Source of the DNA: Actinomycetota bacterium | Lineage (GTDB): Bacteria > Actinomycetota > Acidimicrobiia > Acidimicrobiales > CADCTF01 | Direction: 5' to 3' | DNA length: 5,827 nt | Assembly: GCA_019348305.1 (NCBI GenBank) | Contig: JAHWJQ010000137.1 | Coordinates: forward strand, 1-5,827 | Position numbers and translations under genes: made by a program | Notes under the pieces: model-generated | What the model saw: only the letters and a program-made list of their open reading frames with translations | The model's database searches: none | What the model was told of the DNA's origin: nothing | In this document: positions 1 through 5,622 of the stretch, in pieces | How the letters are laid out: the number at the start of each line of letters is the position of its first letter | How positions within the stretch are numbered: position 1 is the stretch's first letter

Positions 1-80
1 ACGGCTTCACGATCCGGGTGGTGCCCCACCACCCGGATCTGCTCACGCCCGTCGAGCTGGGCTGCGTGTCCTGGGCCTGA
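1..80 (+). CDS. C-terminal end of a plus-strand gene, possibly alpha-glucan phosphorylase (partial)
   Basis: The third frame is open from the window edge and reads 25 residues, ending VVPHHPDLLTPVELGCVSWA before TGA at 78-80. Most of the gene lies outside the window. The tail (R-V-x-P-x-HP-x-L-x-x-P-x-ELG-x-x-x-x-A) resembles what I remember of the C-termini of actinobacterial GlgP-type alpha-glucan phosphorylases, which release glucose-1-phosphate from glycogen. This rests on a short stretch and memory only. The codons IRVVPHHPD also form a perfect 13-bp inverted repeat. The gene converges on the minus-strand gene ending at 171. It could be any protein with a similar tail; that it is coding is more secure than its name. 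Confidence 0.45.
   Translation, partial: GFTIRVVPHHPDLLTPVELGCVSWA
11..39. repeat. 13-bp perfect inverted repeat (hairpin) in the 3' end of the plus-strand gene
   Basis: gatccgggtggtg at 11-23 is exactly complementary in reverse to caccacccggatc at 27-39, leaving a 3-nt loop. It is coding (IRVVPHHPD) and lies about 40 nt before the stop. A GC-rich stem this long should be very stable in RNA on either strand. It has no T-tract, so it is not a classical intrinsic terminator. Confidence 0.7.
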
Positions 81-91
81 CGCCGGGCCGC

Positions 92-155
92 TCCCCCGCT
101 CAAACGGGCCGCTCGGGCCCTGGTCCCCCGCTCAAACGGGCCGCTCGGGCCCTGG
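92..155. repeat. Two perfect tandem copies of a 32-bp unit between convergent genes
   Basis: Positions 92-123 and 124-155 are identical, head to tail, with no spacer. Each unit contains CCCG-ctcaaa-CGGG (4-bp stem) followed by GGGCC-gctcg-GGCCC (5-bp stem). The core gggccgctc occurs a third time at 85-93, as a partial copy. The array fills most of the 90-nt gap between the plus-strand stop at 80 and the minus-strand stop at 171. A bidirectional termination or transcript-end role is therefore plausible, although no U-tract is present. Alternatively it is a simple slippage duplication. Confidence 0.75.
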
Positions 156-170
156 GCCCGCTGCGCTCAG

Positions 171-392
171 TTAGAGGACTTCGCGGTCGCGCACGACGAC
201 GCGGTCGCTGCCGCCCCGGCGCACACCGCCCCAGCTGTTCCAGAAGATCATCGACGTGATCAGGCCGATGACGCCCACGATCATGAGGATCACGCCGACC
301 GTGTCCAAGTCGATGCCCGACACCGACGCGTTGAGGGCGAAGGTGAGGATGGCGCCGACTGCAAGAAGGAAGATGCTGACTCCGATACCCAT
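171..392 (-). CDS. Small two-TM membrane protein, DUF6458-like
   Basis: This 73-residue protein has two hydrophobic segments at about residues 4-23 (VSIFLLAVGAILTFALNASV) and 31-51 (VGVILMIVGVIGLITSMIFW). They are joined by a short SGIDLDT loop and followed by an Arg-rich polar tail (VRRGGSDRVVVRDREVL) probably in the cytoplasm. The MGIGVSIFLLAVGAILTFAL opening and the Gly-rich second helix match the DUF6458 family of short actinobacterial membrane proteins, whose function is not known. The ATG at 392 is preceded by GGAGG at 403-407 with 10-nt spacing, which supports this start. The stop is TAA. It lies 97 nt downstream of the hydratase gene on the same strand. A weak TTGCCA (462-467) and TATTGG (437-442) pair, 19 nt apart, could be its own promoter, but I would not rely on it. 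Confidence 0.82.
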   Translation of the reverse strand: MGIGVSIFLLAVGAILTFALNASVSGIDLDTVGVILMIVGVIGLITSMIFWNSWGGVRRGGSDRVVVRDREVL

Positions 393-402
393 CTTTTACT
401 GA

Positions 403-407
403 CCTCC
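403..407 (-). promoter_or_regulatory. Shine-Dalgarno site of the DUF6458-like gene
   Basis: The minus strand reads GGAGG, then 10 nt, then ATG at 392. It is the clearest ribosome binding site in the window and fixes that start codon. Confidence 0.7.
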
Positions 408-489
408 GGCCGCCCCGGTGGGCGCTCGATGAACGACCAATACCTTCCCGCGGTCCTCCCCTGGCAAACCACGCCGCGCGGCCGGCTCG

Positions 490-1266
490 TCACCGCCCGC
501 TGAAGCGGGCCCGCCCCGGGCCGTGCTCGAGGAACGACGTGATGCCGGTGGTCGCGTCCTCGGTGGCGAAGGCCTGGGCGAACAGCTCGCGCTCCAGCTC
601 GACGCCGGCGGCCAGCGGCAGGTCGAGGCCGGCGTCGATGGCCTGCTTGGCCAGTCCGTGGGCCACCACCGGGCCCTGCGCCAGCTCCGACGCCCACGCC
701 ACCGCGGCGCCGAAGGCCTTGCCGGCGGGCACGACGCGGTCGACGAGCCCGATGCGCAGCGCCTCGTCGGCGCCGACCTGGCGACCGCTCAGGATCAACT
801 CCTTGGCTCTGGCCACCCCTACCAGCCGGGGCAGGCGCTGTGTCCCCCCGCCACCGGGGATGATGCCGAGCAGGATCTCGGGCTGGCCGAGCTTGGCGTT
901 GTCGGCCACCACCCGGAAGTCACAGGCCAGCGCCAGCTCACACCCCCCGCCGAGGGCGTAGCCGGTGACGGCGGCGATGACGACGCGGGGGACGGAGGCC
1001 AGTGCGTCGAGGGCGGTGGCGAAGGCGGCGGCCACCTCTCTGGCCGCGGCGGGGCCGTCGAAGTCGTTGATGTCGGCGCCCGCCGCGAAGATGCGCTCGC
1101 CGCCCCACACCACCACCGCTCCCGGCGGGTCGGCCACCAGTTGGGCCGCCGCCTCGGCCAGCTCGTCGAGCAACGCACGGGAAAGTGCGTTCATCTTGGG
1201 GCGGTCGAGGCGCACCACGGCGACGCCGTCGTCGCGCCGGTCGAGGGTGACCAACCGCTCAGCCAT
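490..1266 (-). CDS. Enoyl-CoA hydratase/isomerase family protein (crotonase fold)
   Basis: This 258-residue protein is full length for a single-domain crotonase. Family members hydrate or isomerise trans-2-enoyl-CoA thioesters, usually in beta-oxidation or branched-chain amino acid breakdown. The first oxyanion-hole segment is FAAGADINDF (60-69). The second is GYALGGGCELALACDF (102-117), followed by GQPEILLGIIPGGGGTQRL (127-145). Both catalytic glutamates of classical hydratases (rat E144 and E164) are present as E110 and E130, so hydratase activity is more likely than a pure isomerase or decarboxylase role. The exact substrate cannot be read from sequence. The ATG at 1266 overlaps the meaB stop by 8 bp, and AGGAGG lies 3 nt upstream of it. 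Both point to translational coupling with meaB. Pairing with meaB suggests a link to propionyl- or methylmalonyl-CoA metabolism, which is inference. The last codons (495-510) form a 6-bp GC hairpin. Confidence 0.9.
   Translation of the reverse strand: MAERLVTLDRRDDGVAVVRLDRPKMNALSRALLDELAEAAAQLVADPPGAVVVWGGERIFAAGADINDFDGPAAAREVAAAFATALDALASVPRVVIAAVTGYALGGGCELALACDFRVVADNAKLGQPEILLGIIPGGGGTQRLPRLVGVARAKELILSGRQVGADEALRIGLVDRVVPAGKAFGAAVAWASELAQGPVVAHGLAKQAIDAGLDLPLAAGVELERELFAQAFATEDATTGITSFLEHGPGRARFSGR
495..510 (-). terminator. Short GC hairpin at the operon end, possible weak terminator
   Basis: gcccgc (495-500) and gcgggc (505-510) pair around a 4-nt loop, immediately before the hydratase stop codon. 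There is no U-run after it on the minus strand. It may be a Rho-type or partial termination structure, or chance in GC-rich DNA. Confidence 0.25.
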
Positions 1267-2251
1267 GTGCCTCCTCGTCGTGGTCGACCTCGACCGGGGA
1301 GGCTCCGGCGCGGCGCAGGATGTCCTCGGCAGCCGAGTAGGGATCGATCTGGCGGTCGAGCACGGCCCGGCGCAGTCGGGCGAACGGCTCCCCCCGGCAC
1401 AGCTCGTCGGCCCGTTGCTCGAGTCGCCGGGCCACGATCTCGCGCAGCTCGTCGTCGATCCTGCAGGCCCGCCGGGCGGCCAGCTCACCGGTGGAGGCCA
1501 GCCACGAGCGGTGGGCTTCGATGGCCTCCCACAGCTCGGCCACCCCTTCTCCGGAGACGGCCACCGTCTCCACGATCGCCGGCCGGTGCCGGTCGCGGGT
1601 GGCGTAGTCGAGTGCGTCCTGCAGATCCTGTCGGGCCTGTTGGGAGCCGGGGCGGTCGGCCTTGTTGATGACGAAGATGTCGGCCACTTCGAGAAGGCCC
1701 GCCTTGTTGGCTTGCACGGCGTCGCCCCAGCCGGGGTTGACCACCACCACCGTGGTGTCGGCGGCGCCGGCGATCTCGACTTCGACCTGGCCCACGCCCA
1801 CCGTCTCCACGAACACGACCGGCAGGCCGGCGGCGTCGAGGACCCGGATGGCCTGGGGCGTGGCCAGTGCCAATCCCCCGAGGTGGCCTCTGGTGGCCAT
1901 CGAGCGGATGTAGACGCCGGCGTCAAGGGCGTGGTCCTGCATCCGCACCCGGTCGCCCAGGATGGCGCCGCCGGTGAAGGGCGAGGAGGGGTCGATGGCC
2001 AGCACGCCCACCTCGCAGCCGCTCTTGCGCACCACCTCCACCAGGCGGTTGGTGAGGGTGGACTTGCCGGAGCCGGGGGCGCCGGTGATGCCGACGCTGT
2101 ACGCCTGGCCGCCCAGGGGGTAGGTCAGCCGCCCCACCTCCTGGGCCGCGGCACCTCCCCGCTCGACCAGGGAGAGCAGCCGGGCCACCGCGGCGCGATC
2201 GCCGGCCACCGCGGCGTCGACCAGACCCTCGGGATCGCGGCTCCGCACCAT
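1259..2251 (-). CDS. meaB: MeaB-type GTPase, chaperone of methylmalonyl-CoA mutase (ArgK family)
   Basis: This 330-residue P-loop G3E GTPase has the usual family length. MeaB proteins bind adenosylcobalamin-dependent methylmalonyl-CoA mutase, gate cofactor loading and protect it from inactivation. Older annotations call the family ArgK or LAO/AO transport kinase. Motifs in order are Walker A GAPGSGKST (57-65), the switch segment IDPSSPFTGGAILGDRVRM (86-104), ETVGVGQ (149-155), PGWGDAVQANKAG (173-185) and the guanine-specificity motif NKAD (196-199). A helical C-terminal dimerisation arm follows (about 250-320). No mutase gene is in the window, so its partner must be encoded elsewhere. The ATG at 2251 has an in-frame TAG five codons upstream and no clear Shine-Dalgarno. 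It lies 25 nt after the NifU-like stop, inside an inverted repeat. The second codon, GTG, is an alternative start. The end overlaps the hydratase start by 8 bp. Confidence 0.95.
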   Translation of the reverse strand: MVRSRDPEGLVDAAVAGDRAAVARLLSLVERGGAAAQEVGRLTYPLGGQAYSVGITGAPGSGKSTLTNRLVEVVRKSGCEVGVLAIDPSSPFTGGAILGDRVRMQDHALDAGVYIRSMATRGHLGGLALATPQAIRVLDAAGLPVVFVETVGVGQVEVEIAGAADTTVVVVNPGWGDAVQANKAGLLEVADIFVINKADRPGSQQARQDLQDALDYATRDRHRPAIVETVAVSGEGVAELWEAIEAHRSWLASTGELAARRACRIDDELREIVARRLEQRADELCRGEPFARLRRAVLDRQIDPYSAAEDILRRAGASPVEVDHDEEAHG

Positions 2252-2276
2252 TGCGTGCGGAATCTAGGTGCGGAGC
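2240..2276 (-). promoter_or_regulatory. Nested inverted repeats over the meaB start codon
   Basis: gctccgcacc (2240-2249) and ggtgcggagc (2267-2276) form a perfect 10-bp inverted repeat spanning the nifU/meaB junction. A competing 7-bp stem, tccgcac (2242-2248) with gtgcgga (2255-2261), uses the same left arm. In that fold the meaB AUG sits in the 6-nt loop. The two folds are mutually exclusive in the mRNA. The structure ends exactly at the NifU-like stop codon. It could attenuate or gate meaB translation, or be a DNA operator; nothing here decides between these. Confidence 0.5.
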
Positions 2277-2576
2277 TCAGCCCTCGATGGCAAGGGGGTC
2301 GACGTCGAAGTCGATCCCCTTGGCGCGGACCTCGGTGAGCCCGGGTACCCGGTCCAACAGGATGCGCTGGATCCCCGCCTTCAAGGTCATGGACGACATG
2401 GGGCAGCCGCCACAGGCACCCATCAGCTCGATGTCCACCCGCCCCGTCTCCTCGTCGAGCTCGATCACGCGCATGTCCCCTCCGTCGGACTGCAGTGCGG
2501 GGCGGATGGCTTCGACGGCTTCCAGCAGGGCGGTTTCCACGGCGGGTGCATTCTCCTCAGGTCGGGCGCCAACCAT
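2277..2576 (-). CDS. NifU-like C-terminal domain protein (Fe-S scaffold/carrier)
   Basis: With the ATG at 2576 this is a 99-residue protein made of a single NifU C-terminal (Nfu) domain. The domain assembles or carries a [4Fe-4S] cluster for delivery to apo-proteins. The diagnostic motif GACGGCPMSSMTL is at about residues 53-65, with the ligand pair Cys55 and Cys58. The domain opening is typical: VETALLEAVEAIRP, then LQSDGGDMRVIEL. An in-frame TTG at 2591 would add five residues. I prefer the ATG because GGTGG lies about 5-9 nt before it and it gives the smaller overlap (20 bp) with the preceding gene. Lacking the NifU N-terminal scaffold and central ferredoxin domains, it resembles stand-alone Nfu proteins. 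Its partners are unknown. Confidence 0.92.
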   Translation of the reverse strand: MVGARPEENAPAVETALLEAVEAIRPALQSDGGDMRVIELDEETGRVDIELMGACGGCPMSSMTLKAGIQRILLDRVPGLTEVRAKGIDFDVDPLAIEG

Positions 2577-3384
2577 TCTCCCACCGCTCAACCACCACCG
2601 TCACCTGCGGCTTCCCGGGCGCGGCCACCAGTACCTCGAGGACCGACCCGCCCCCGGCAACGTCGGTGACGGCCACGGGCAGGCCGGCCTCGAGGAGCCC
2701 CAGGCCGCGGCCCCACACGCCGGCCAGCCACCCGCAGGGCAGCACGGCCCGGTCGTCCTCGATCACCGCGCCGCCAGGCTCGACGCACAGCTCCACGTCG
2801 GCCGGCCGGCCCAGCCAGCCCATCTCCCGCAGCGCCGGCCGGGCCCGTACCGCGGTGGGGACCATGAGCCGGTCGAGCCGCCCCTGGCCGGCCAGCGTGG
2901 CAGCCACCGAAGCCTGCAGACGGAGCTGGAGGATGGGCGGGAGGCTCAACACGTACAGCAGCCCGAGGCGGCTGGCGGCCGCCCGCTCGGCCGGCCCCGC
3001 CACCTGGCCCAGCCGGTCGACGGCGCCGCGGTCGCTGCGGCGGCGAGCGTTCGAGCGCAGCGCCGTGAGGTGCGAGCGCCACCGGGTCACCTCGGCCCGC
3101 CGGGCGGTGGCCAGCCGGTGGTTGAGCTCCACCGATTCCGTCGCAAGCCGGGCCCCCACGGTGAAGATGGCGGCTTCTTCGTGTTGGGCCACCCAGGCGT
3201 CCAACATGTCGAGACAGGGGCAGCGCTCGCCGCCCAGCGCGACCAGCGCCAGCTCGGCTTCCGGGTCGAGGTGGTCGGCCAGGAAGAACTCACCCGCCCG
3301 CCACACCAACTCGTGGTGCTCGGCCCCCGCCGGGCCAGGTGCCCTCACCTCGGCCAGCCCCTCCCACCAGGCCGGCAGCGTCAC
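2557..3384 (-). CDS. Unrecognised protein with a CPC motif, between hypothetical gene and nifU-like gene
   Basis: I do not recognise this 275-residue protein. The GTG at 3384 forms a GTGA overlap with the stop of the preceding gene. GGAG lies 8 nt upstream of it, making this start convincing; an ATG further upstream at 3447 would give a 21-residue Arg/Gly-rich extension and is unlikely. There is no signal peptide or clear TM segment. An acidic N-terminal part contains EFFLADHLDPEAELALVALG and then GERCPCLDML with Cys55 and Cys57. A basic, probably helical middle follows (about 78-180, rich in Arg, Ala and Leu). The C-terminal ~80 residues look like alternating beta strands (VELCVEPGGAVIEDDRAVLP; GSVLEVLVAAPGKPQVTVVV). 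The conserved-looking gene order suggests it works with its neighbours. A metal or thiol role for CPC is speculation. Confidence 0.75.
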   Translation of the reverse strand: MTLPAWWEGLAEVRAPGPAGAEHHELVWRAGEFFLADHLDPEAELALVALGGERCPCLDMLDAWVAQHEEAAIFTVGARLATESVELNHRLATARRAEVTRWRSHLTALRSNARRRSDRGAVDRLGQVAGPAERAAASRLGLLYVLSLPPILQLRLQASVAATLAGQGRLDRLMVPTAVRARPALREMGWLGRPADVELCVEPGGAVIEDDRAVLPCGWLAGVWGRGLGLLEAGLPVAVTDVAGGGSVLEVLVAAPGKPQVTVVVERWENGWRPT

Positions 3385-4514
3385 CGGCGGATCTCCAGGC
3401 TCAGCACCTCGCCGGCGTCGACAACCGACACCGTCACCCACCGCCACCCGGGACGCAGCTCAGGGTCGAAGCGGATGGCGGAGTGGCCCACCGGCGCCCC
3501 GCCGTGGCCGCAGCCGGCGTCGTCGACGGCGGCCCACACCGACCCGGGCGAGTCGGGGTAGCCCGTGGCCACCAGGCGCCACTGGTCGGCCCAGTCCTCG
3601 AGCGAGGCCACCGTCCACCCGCCGGCGGAGTCCGGAAGCCGGCCCGCCACCGCGACCACCCGCCGCAGTCCCCGGTCACCCGAGCCAGGCTGCACGACCC
3701 GAGCCCACTCGGGCGGCACCGGCACCGGCGGGCCGTCGCCGGCAGCCGTCTCGACCAGGCCGGCGCCGACGAGAGCAGCGTGGAGGGTCGCGCCCACGGC
3801 GGCGGGCTGGCGGTCCGGGCCCACCAGGCCCAGGGCGCGGAACGCCCCCGCTGCCGCTCGGAGGCGGGACCGCGCGTGGTTCATGGCTGCCACCGTCGGG
3901 CAGCGCCGGACTGCGGCCAGCTGCTGCCAGGCCAGCCATTCGAGATAGGCCCCGGCGCCGGCGCGGGAGGTCCGCACGGCCAAGGTGGCCACAGCGGCAG
4001 CATCGCCCAGGTTGATGCTCACCGCGCGACCCGGGGTCATCTCGACGACCAGGGGGCCGTCTCCAGGCCCGGGAGCCGGCCTGAGCTCACAGGCACTGTC
4101 GGTGCCCCCTTCGTCCACGAACCGCAGCATCCCCCGATCACTCCACAACTCCACCGAGGCGAGCACCCTGGTGCCGTCGGGGGCCGGGACCGCCCGGCCC
4201 ACGGAGACCACCCGCTCGAGCGCCGCCGGTGCCTCGGCCTCCGAGCAGCCGTGCAGCGCGGACAGGTCCGGCAGCGCCGTGACAAGCCAGTCGACCCCCC
4301 GCACCGCCAAAGCGTCTTCCGTCTCGGCCAGCACCGCCTCCACCCGCGACGCAGCGACGAGGCCGGCGCCGGCCAGCGCCAAGCCGGCGTCGACCAGGTC
4401 CTGCAGGGCGTCTGCGACCTCGTCGGTCAAAGGTGGCGCCCCGTCCTCACAGGTTCGCTGGGCGCCAGCGATGACCTCCTCGCACCGCAGCCGCAGGTAG
4501 TTCTCGGCCTCCAC
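3381..4514 (-). CDS. Unrecognised protein with an internal duplication, downstream of murA
   Basis: I do not recognise this 377-residue soluble-looking protein. The GTG at 4514 starts 4 nt after the MurA stop; no earlier ATG or GTG fits without deep overlap, and coupled reinitiation is likely. The N-terminal ~75 residues look helical (VEAENYLRLRCEEVIAGAQR and on). Residues 101-133 (RVVSVGRAVP, then VLASVELWSDRGMLRFV) align with 285-316 (RVVAVAGRLP, then WTVASLEDWADQWRLVA), implying two copies of a beta-rich module flanking a helical linker (about 175-255). After the second copy comes AAVDDAGCGHGG and then FDPELRPGWRWVTVSV. This resembles a beta-sandwich tail that I have the impression recurs in uncharacterised actinobacterial proteins. 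Function is unknown. Sitting next to murA could hint at the cell envelope, but no motif supports that. Confidence 0.78.
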   Translation of the reverse strand: MEAENYLRLRCEEVIAGAQRTCEDGAPPLTDEVADALQDLVDAGLALAGAGLVAASRVEAVLAETEDALAVRGVDWLVTALPDLSALHGCSEAEAPAALERVVSVGRAVPAPDGTRVLASVELWSDRGMLRFVDEGGTDSACELRPAPGPGDGPLVVEMTPGRAVSINLGDAAAVATLAVRTSRAGAGAYLEWLAWQQLAAVRRCPTVAAMNHARSRLRAAAGAFRALGLVGPDRQPAAVGATLHAALVGAGLVETAAGDGPPVPVPPEWARVVQPGSGDRGLRRVVAVAGRLPDSAGGWTVASLEDWADQWRLVATGYPDSPGSVWAAVDDAGCGHGGAPVGHSAIRFDPELRPGWRWVTVSVVDAGEVLSLEIRR

Positions 4515-4518
4515 CGCT

Positions 4519-5598
4519 TCAGCGCCGGCGCTCGACCTCGGCCCCCAGGCCGCGCAGCTTGCCGGCGAAGTCGTCGTAGCCGCGGTCGATGTGGAAGGCA
4601 TCCTGCACCTCCGTCTGCCCGTCGGCCACCAGCCCGGCCAGCGCGAGGGCGACGCCGGCCCGTAGGTCGTGGGCCTTGACGCGCGCCCCCGACAGGCGCG
4701 GCACACCGCGGACCACCGCATGGTGGCCCTCGGTCCTGATGTCGGCACCCATCCGCATGAGCTCGGCGACATAGGCGAAGCGGTTGTCGCGGAACACGTT
4801 CTCCGTCACGATGCCTACCCCTTCGGCCAGGGCGAGCATCGTCACCAGGAGCGGCTTGTAGTCGGTGGCGATGCCGGGGTAGGGCAGCGTGGCCACGTCG
4901 GCCGACTGCAGGCGATCGGAACAGGAGGCCCAGAGGCCGCTGCGGGAAGGCGACACACGCACCCCCATGGCACCCATCTTCTGGATGACCATGTCCATGT
5001 GGTCGGGACGGGCGCCTTCGATGGTGACCTCGCCGCCGGCGATCCCCACCGCCGCCACCCACGTCGCCGCCTCGATGCGGTCCGGGATCACCGTGTGCTC
5101 CACCGCCGTGAGCTCGTCCACTCCCTCGACCTCGATGGTCGACGTGCCGGCGCCCGAGACCCGGGCTCCCATGCGGTTGAGCATGGCCGCCAAGTCGGCC
5201 ACTTCGGGCTCTCTGGCCGCGTTCTCGATCACGGTGGTGCCCTTGGCCAGCACGGCGGCCATGAGCAGGTTGTCGGTGGCGGTGTGGCTGGGGAACTCCA
5301 GGACCACCCGCGTCCCGAGCAGGCGATCGCAGGAGGCCTCGATGTAGCCGTGGTGGACGTCGAAGCTGGCGCCCATCGTCTCCAGGCCCAGCAGGTGCAT
5401 GTCGATCGGGCGGGTGCCGAAGTTGTCACCCCCGGGCATCGAGACCCGGGCCCGGCCGAAGCGGGCCAGCAGCGGGCCGAGCACGAACACGACCTCGTCG
5501 AGCCCGAAGAGGCCGGCGACCTCGCTCGCGGCCACCAGGTGGCCGTGGTGGATGGGATCGAAGGTCCCGCCCATCACGCCGACTCGTCGCCCTGCCAC
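4519..5598 (-). CDS. murA: NadD(N-terminus)-MurA chimera: MurA lacking its first ~96 residues
   Basis: The frame encodes 359 residues. MurA (UDP-N-acetylglucosamine 1-carboxyvinyltransferase) starts peptidoglycan synthesis by moving enolpyruvate from PEP to UDP-GlcNAc; it is normally about 420 residues. From residue 40 ([13 protein letters not shown]) to the end the match to MurA is continuous, from about E. coli residue 97 on. Landmarks are [14 protein letters not shown] (55-68), [12 protein letters not shown] (121-132), TDYKPLL (245-251, Asp246 = E. coli Asp305), NRFAYV (272-277, Arg273 = Arg331) and HIDRGYDDF (336-344, Arg339 = Arg397). Asp58 replaces the fosfomycin-target Cys115, as in Mycobacterium. 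The missing part would hold the GAKNA loop (Lys22, Asn23) and Arg91, so the product should be inactive as MurA. Residues 1-39 are NadD sequence. The start is a GTG at 5598 with a leaderless-type -10 box. A deletion fusion or a misassembly are the main explanations. Confidence 0.85.
   Translation of the reverse strand: MAGRRVGVMGGTFDPIHHGHLVAASEVAGLFGLDEVVFVLGPLLARFGRARVSMPGGDNFGTRPIDMHLLGLETMGASFDVHHGYIEASCDRLLGTRVVLEFPSHTATDNLLMAAVLAKGTTVIENAAREPEVADLAAMLNRMGARVSGAGTSTIEVEGVDELTAVEHTVIPDRIEAATWVAAVGIAGGEVTIEGARPDHMDMVIQKMGAMGVRVSPSRSGLWASCSDRLQSADVATLPYPGIATDYKPLLVTMLALAEGVGIVTENVFRDNRFAYVAELMRMGADIRTEGHHAVVRGVPRLSGARVKAHDLRAGVALALAGLVADGQTEVQDAFHIDRGYDDFAGKLRGLGAEVERRR
5482..5598 (-). pseudogene. 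nadD: NadD N-terminal fragment (nicotinate-nucleotide adenylyltransferase), truncated
   Basis: The first 39 residues read as a normal NadD start: [19 protein letters not shown], then [16 protein letters not shown]. NadD adenylates nicotinate mononucleotide in NAD synthesis. GGTFDP and the HxGH-type HHGH are the ATP-binding motif of the nucleotidyltransferase superfamily. A normal NadD is about 200 residues and continues after EVVFVP with a pyrophosphate-contacting loop and a C-terminal ISSTxxR-type motif. All of that is absent. The frame passes directly into MurA at about 5481. The Val39 codon fits both parents, so the exact breakpoint can only be placed to within several bases (about 5476-5490). 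Confidence 0.85.
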
Positions 5599-5604
5599 CG
5601 TCCG

Positions 5605-5610
5605 AGCCTA
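5605..5610 (-). promoter_or_regulatory. Leaderless-type -10 box upstream of the NadD/MurA frame
   Basis: The minus strand reads TAGGCT, then CGGACG (6 nt), then the GTG start at 5598. This fits TANNNT with transcription starting at the first base of the start codon, a common arrangement in actinobacteria. There is no Shine-Dalgarno before this GTG, which agrees with a leaderless message. I see no convincing -35 hexamer. Confidence 0.55.
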
Positions 5611-5622
5611 TCCGCAGGCCAC

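Noticed and set aside
92..155. CRISPR-like repeats
   Set aside because: There are only two copies, directly abutting with no spacer, and no cas genes nearby.
1259..2251. Arginine/ornithine transport kinase (ArgK) naming
   Set aside because: This is the older family label. The P-loop, switch and NKAD motifs and the acyl-CoA neighbour fit the MeaB mutase chaperone.
965..2338. Long plus-strand open frame opposite meaB and the hydratase gene
   Set aside because: It is a shadow of the minus-strand genes in GC-rich DNA. Its translation is low-complexity in Gly, Ala, Arg and His with no family motif, while the minus strand carries clear GTPase and crotonase motifs.
3385..3447. Extended N-terminus for the CPC protein, starting at the ATG at 3447
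   Set aside because: The extension is Arg/Gly-rich and overlaps the upstream gene by 67 bp. The GTG at 3384 has a good ribosome site and a 4-bp coupled overlap.
2251..4679. Overlapping plus-strand open frames opposite the two unknown genes and nifU-like gene
   Set aside because: They are Pro/Arg/Ser-rich, overlap each other in several frames, and lack plausible starts. The minus-strand frames have coupled starts and stops and normal residue composition.
4515..4772. Extended N-terminus for the duplicated-module protein, starting at the ATG at 4772
   Set aside because: It would run about 250 bp through murA, and the extra sequence is the Arg/Ser/Pro-rich composition of an out-of-frame reading.
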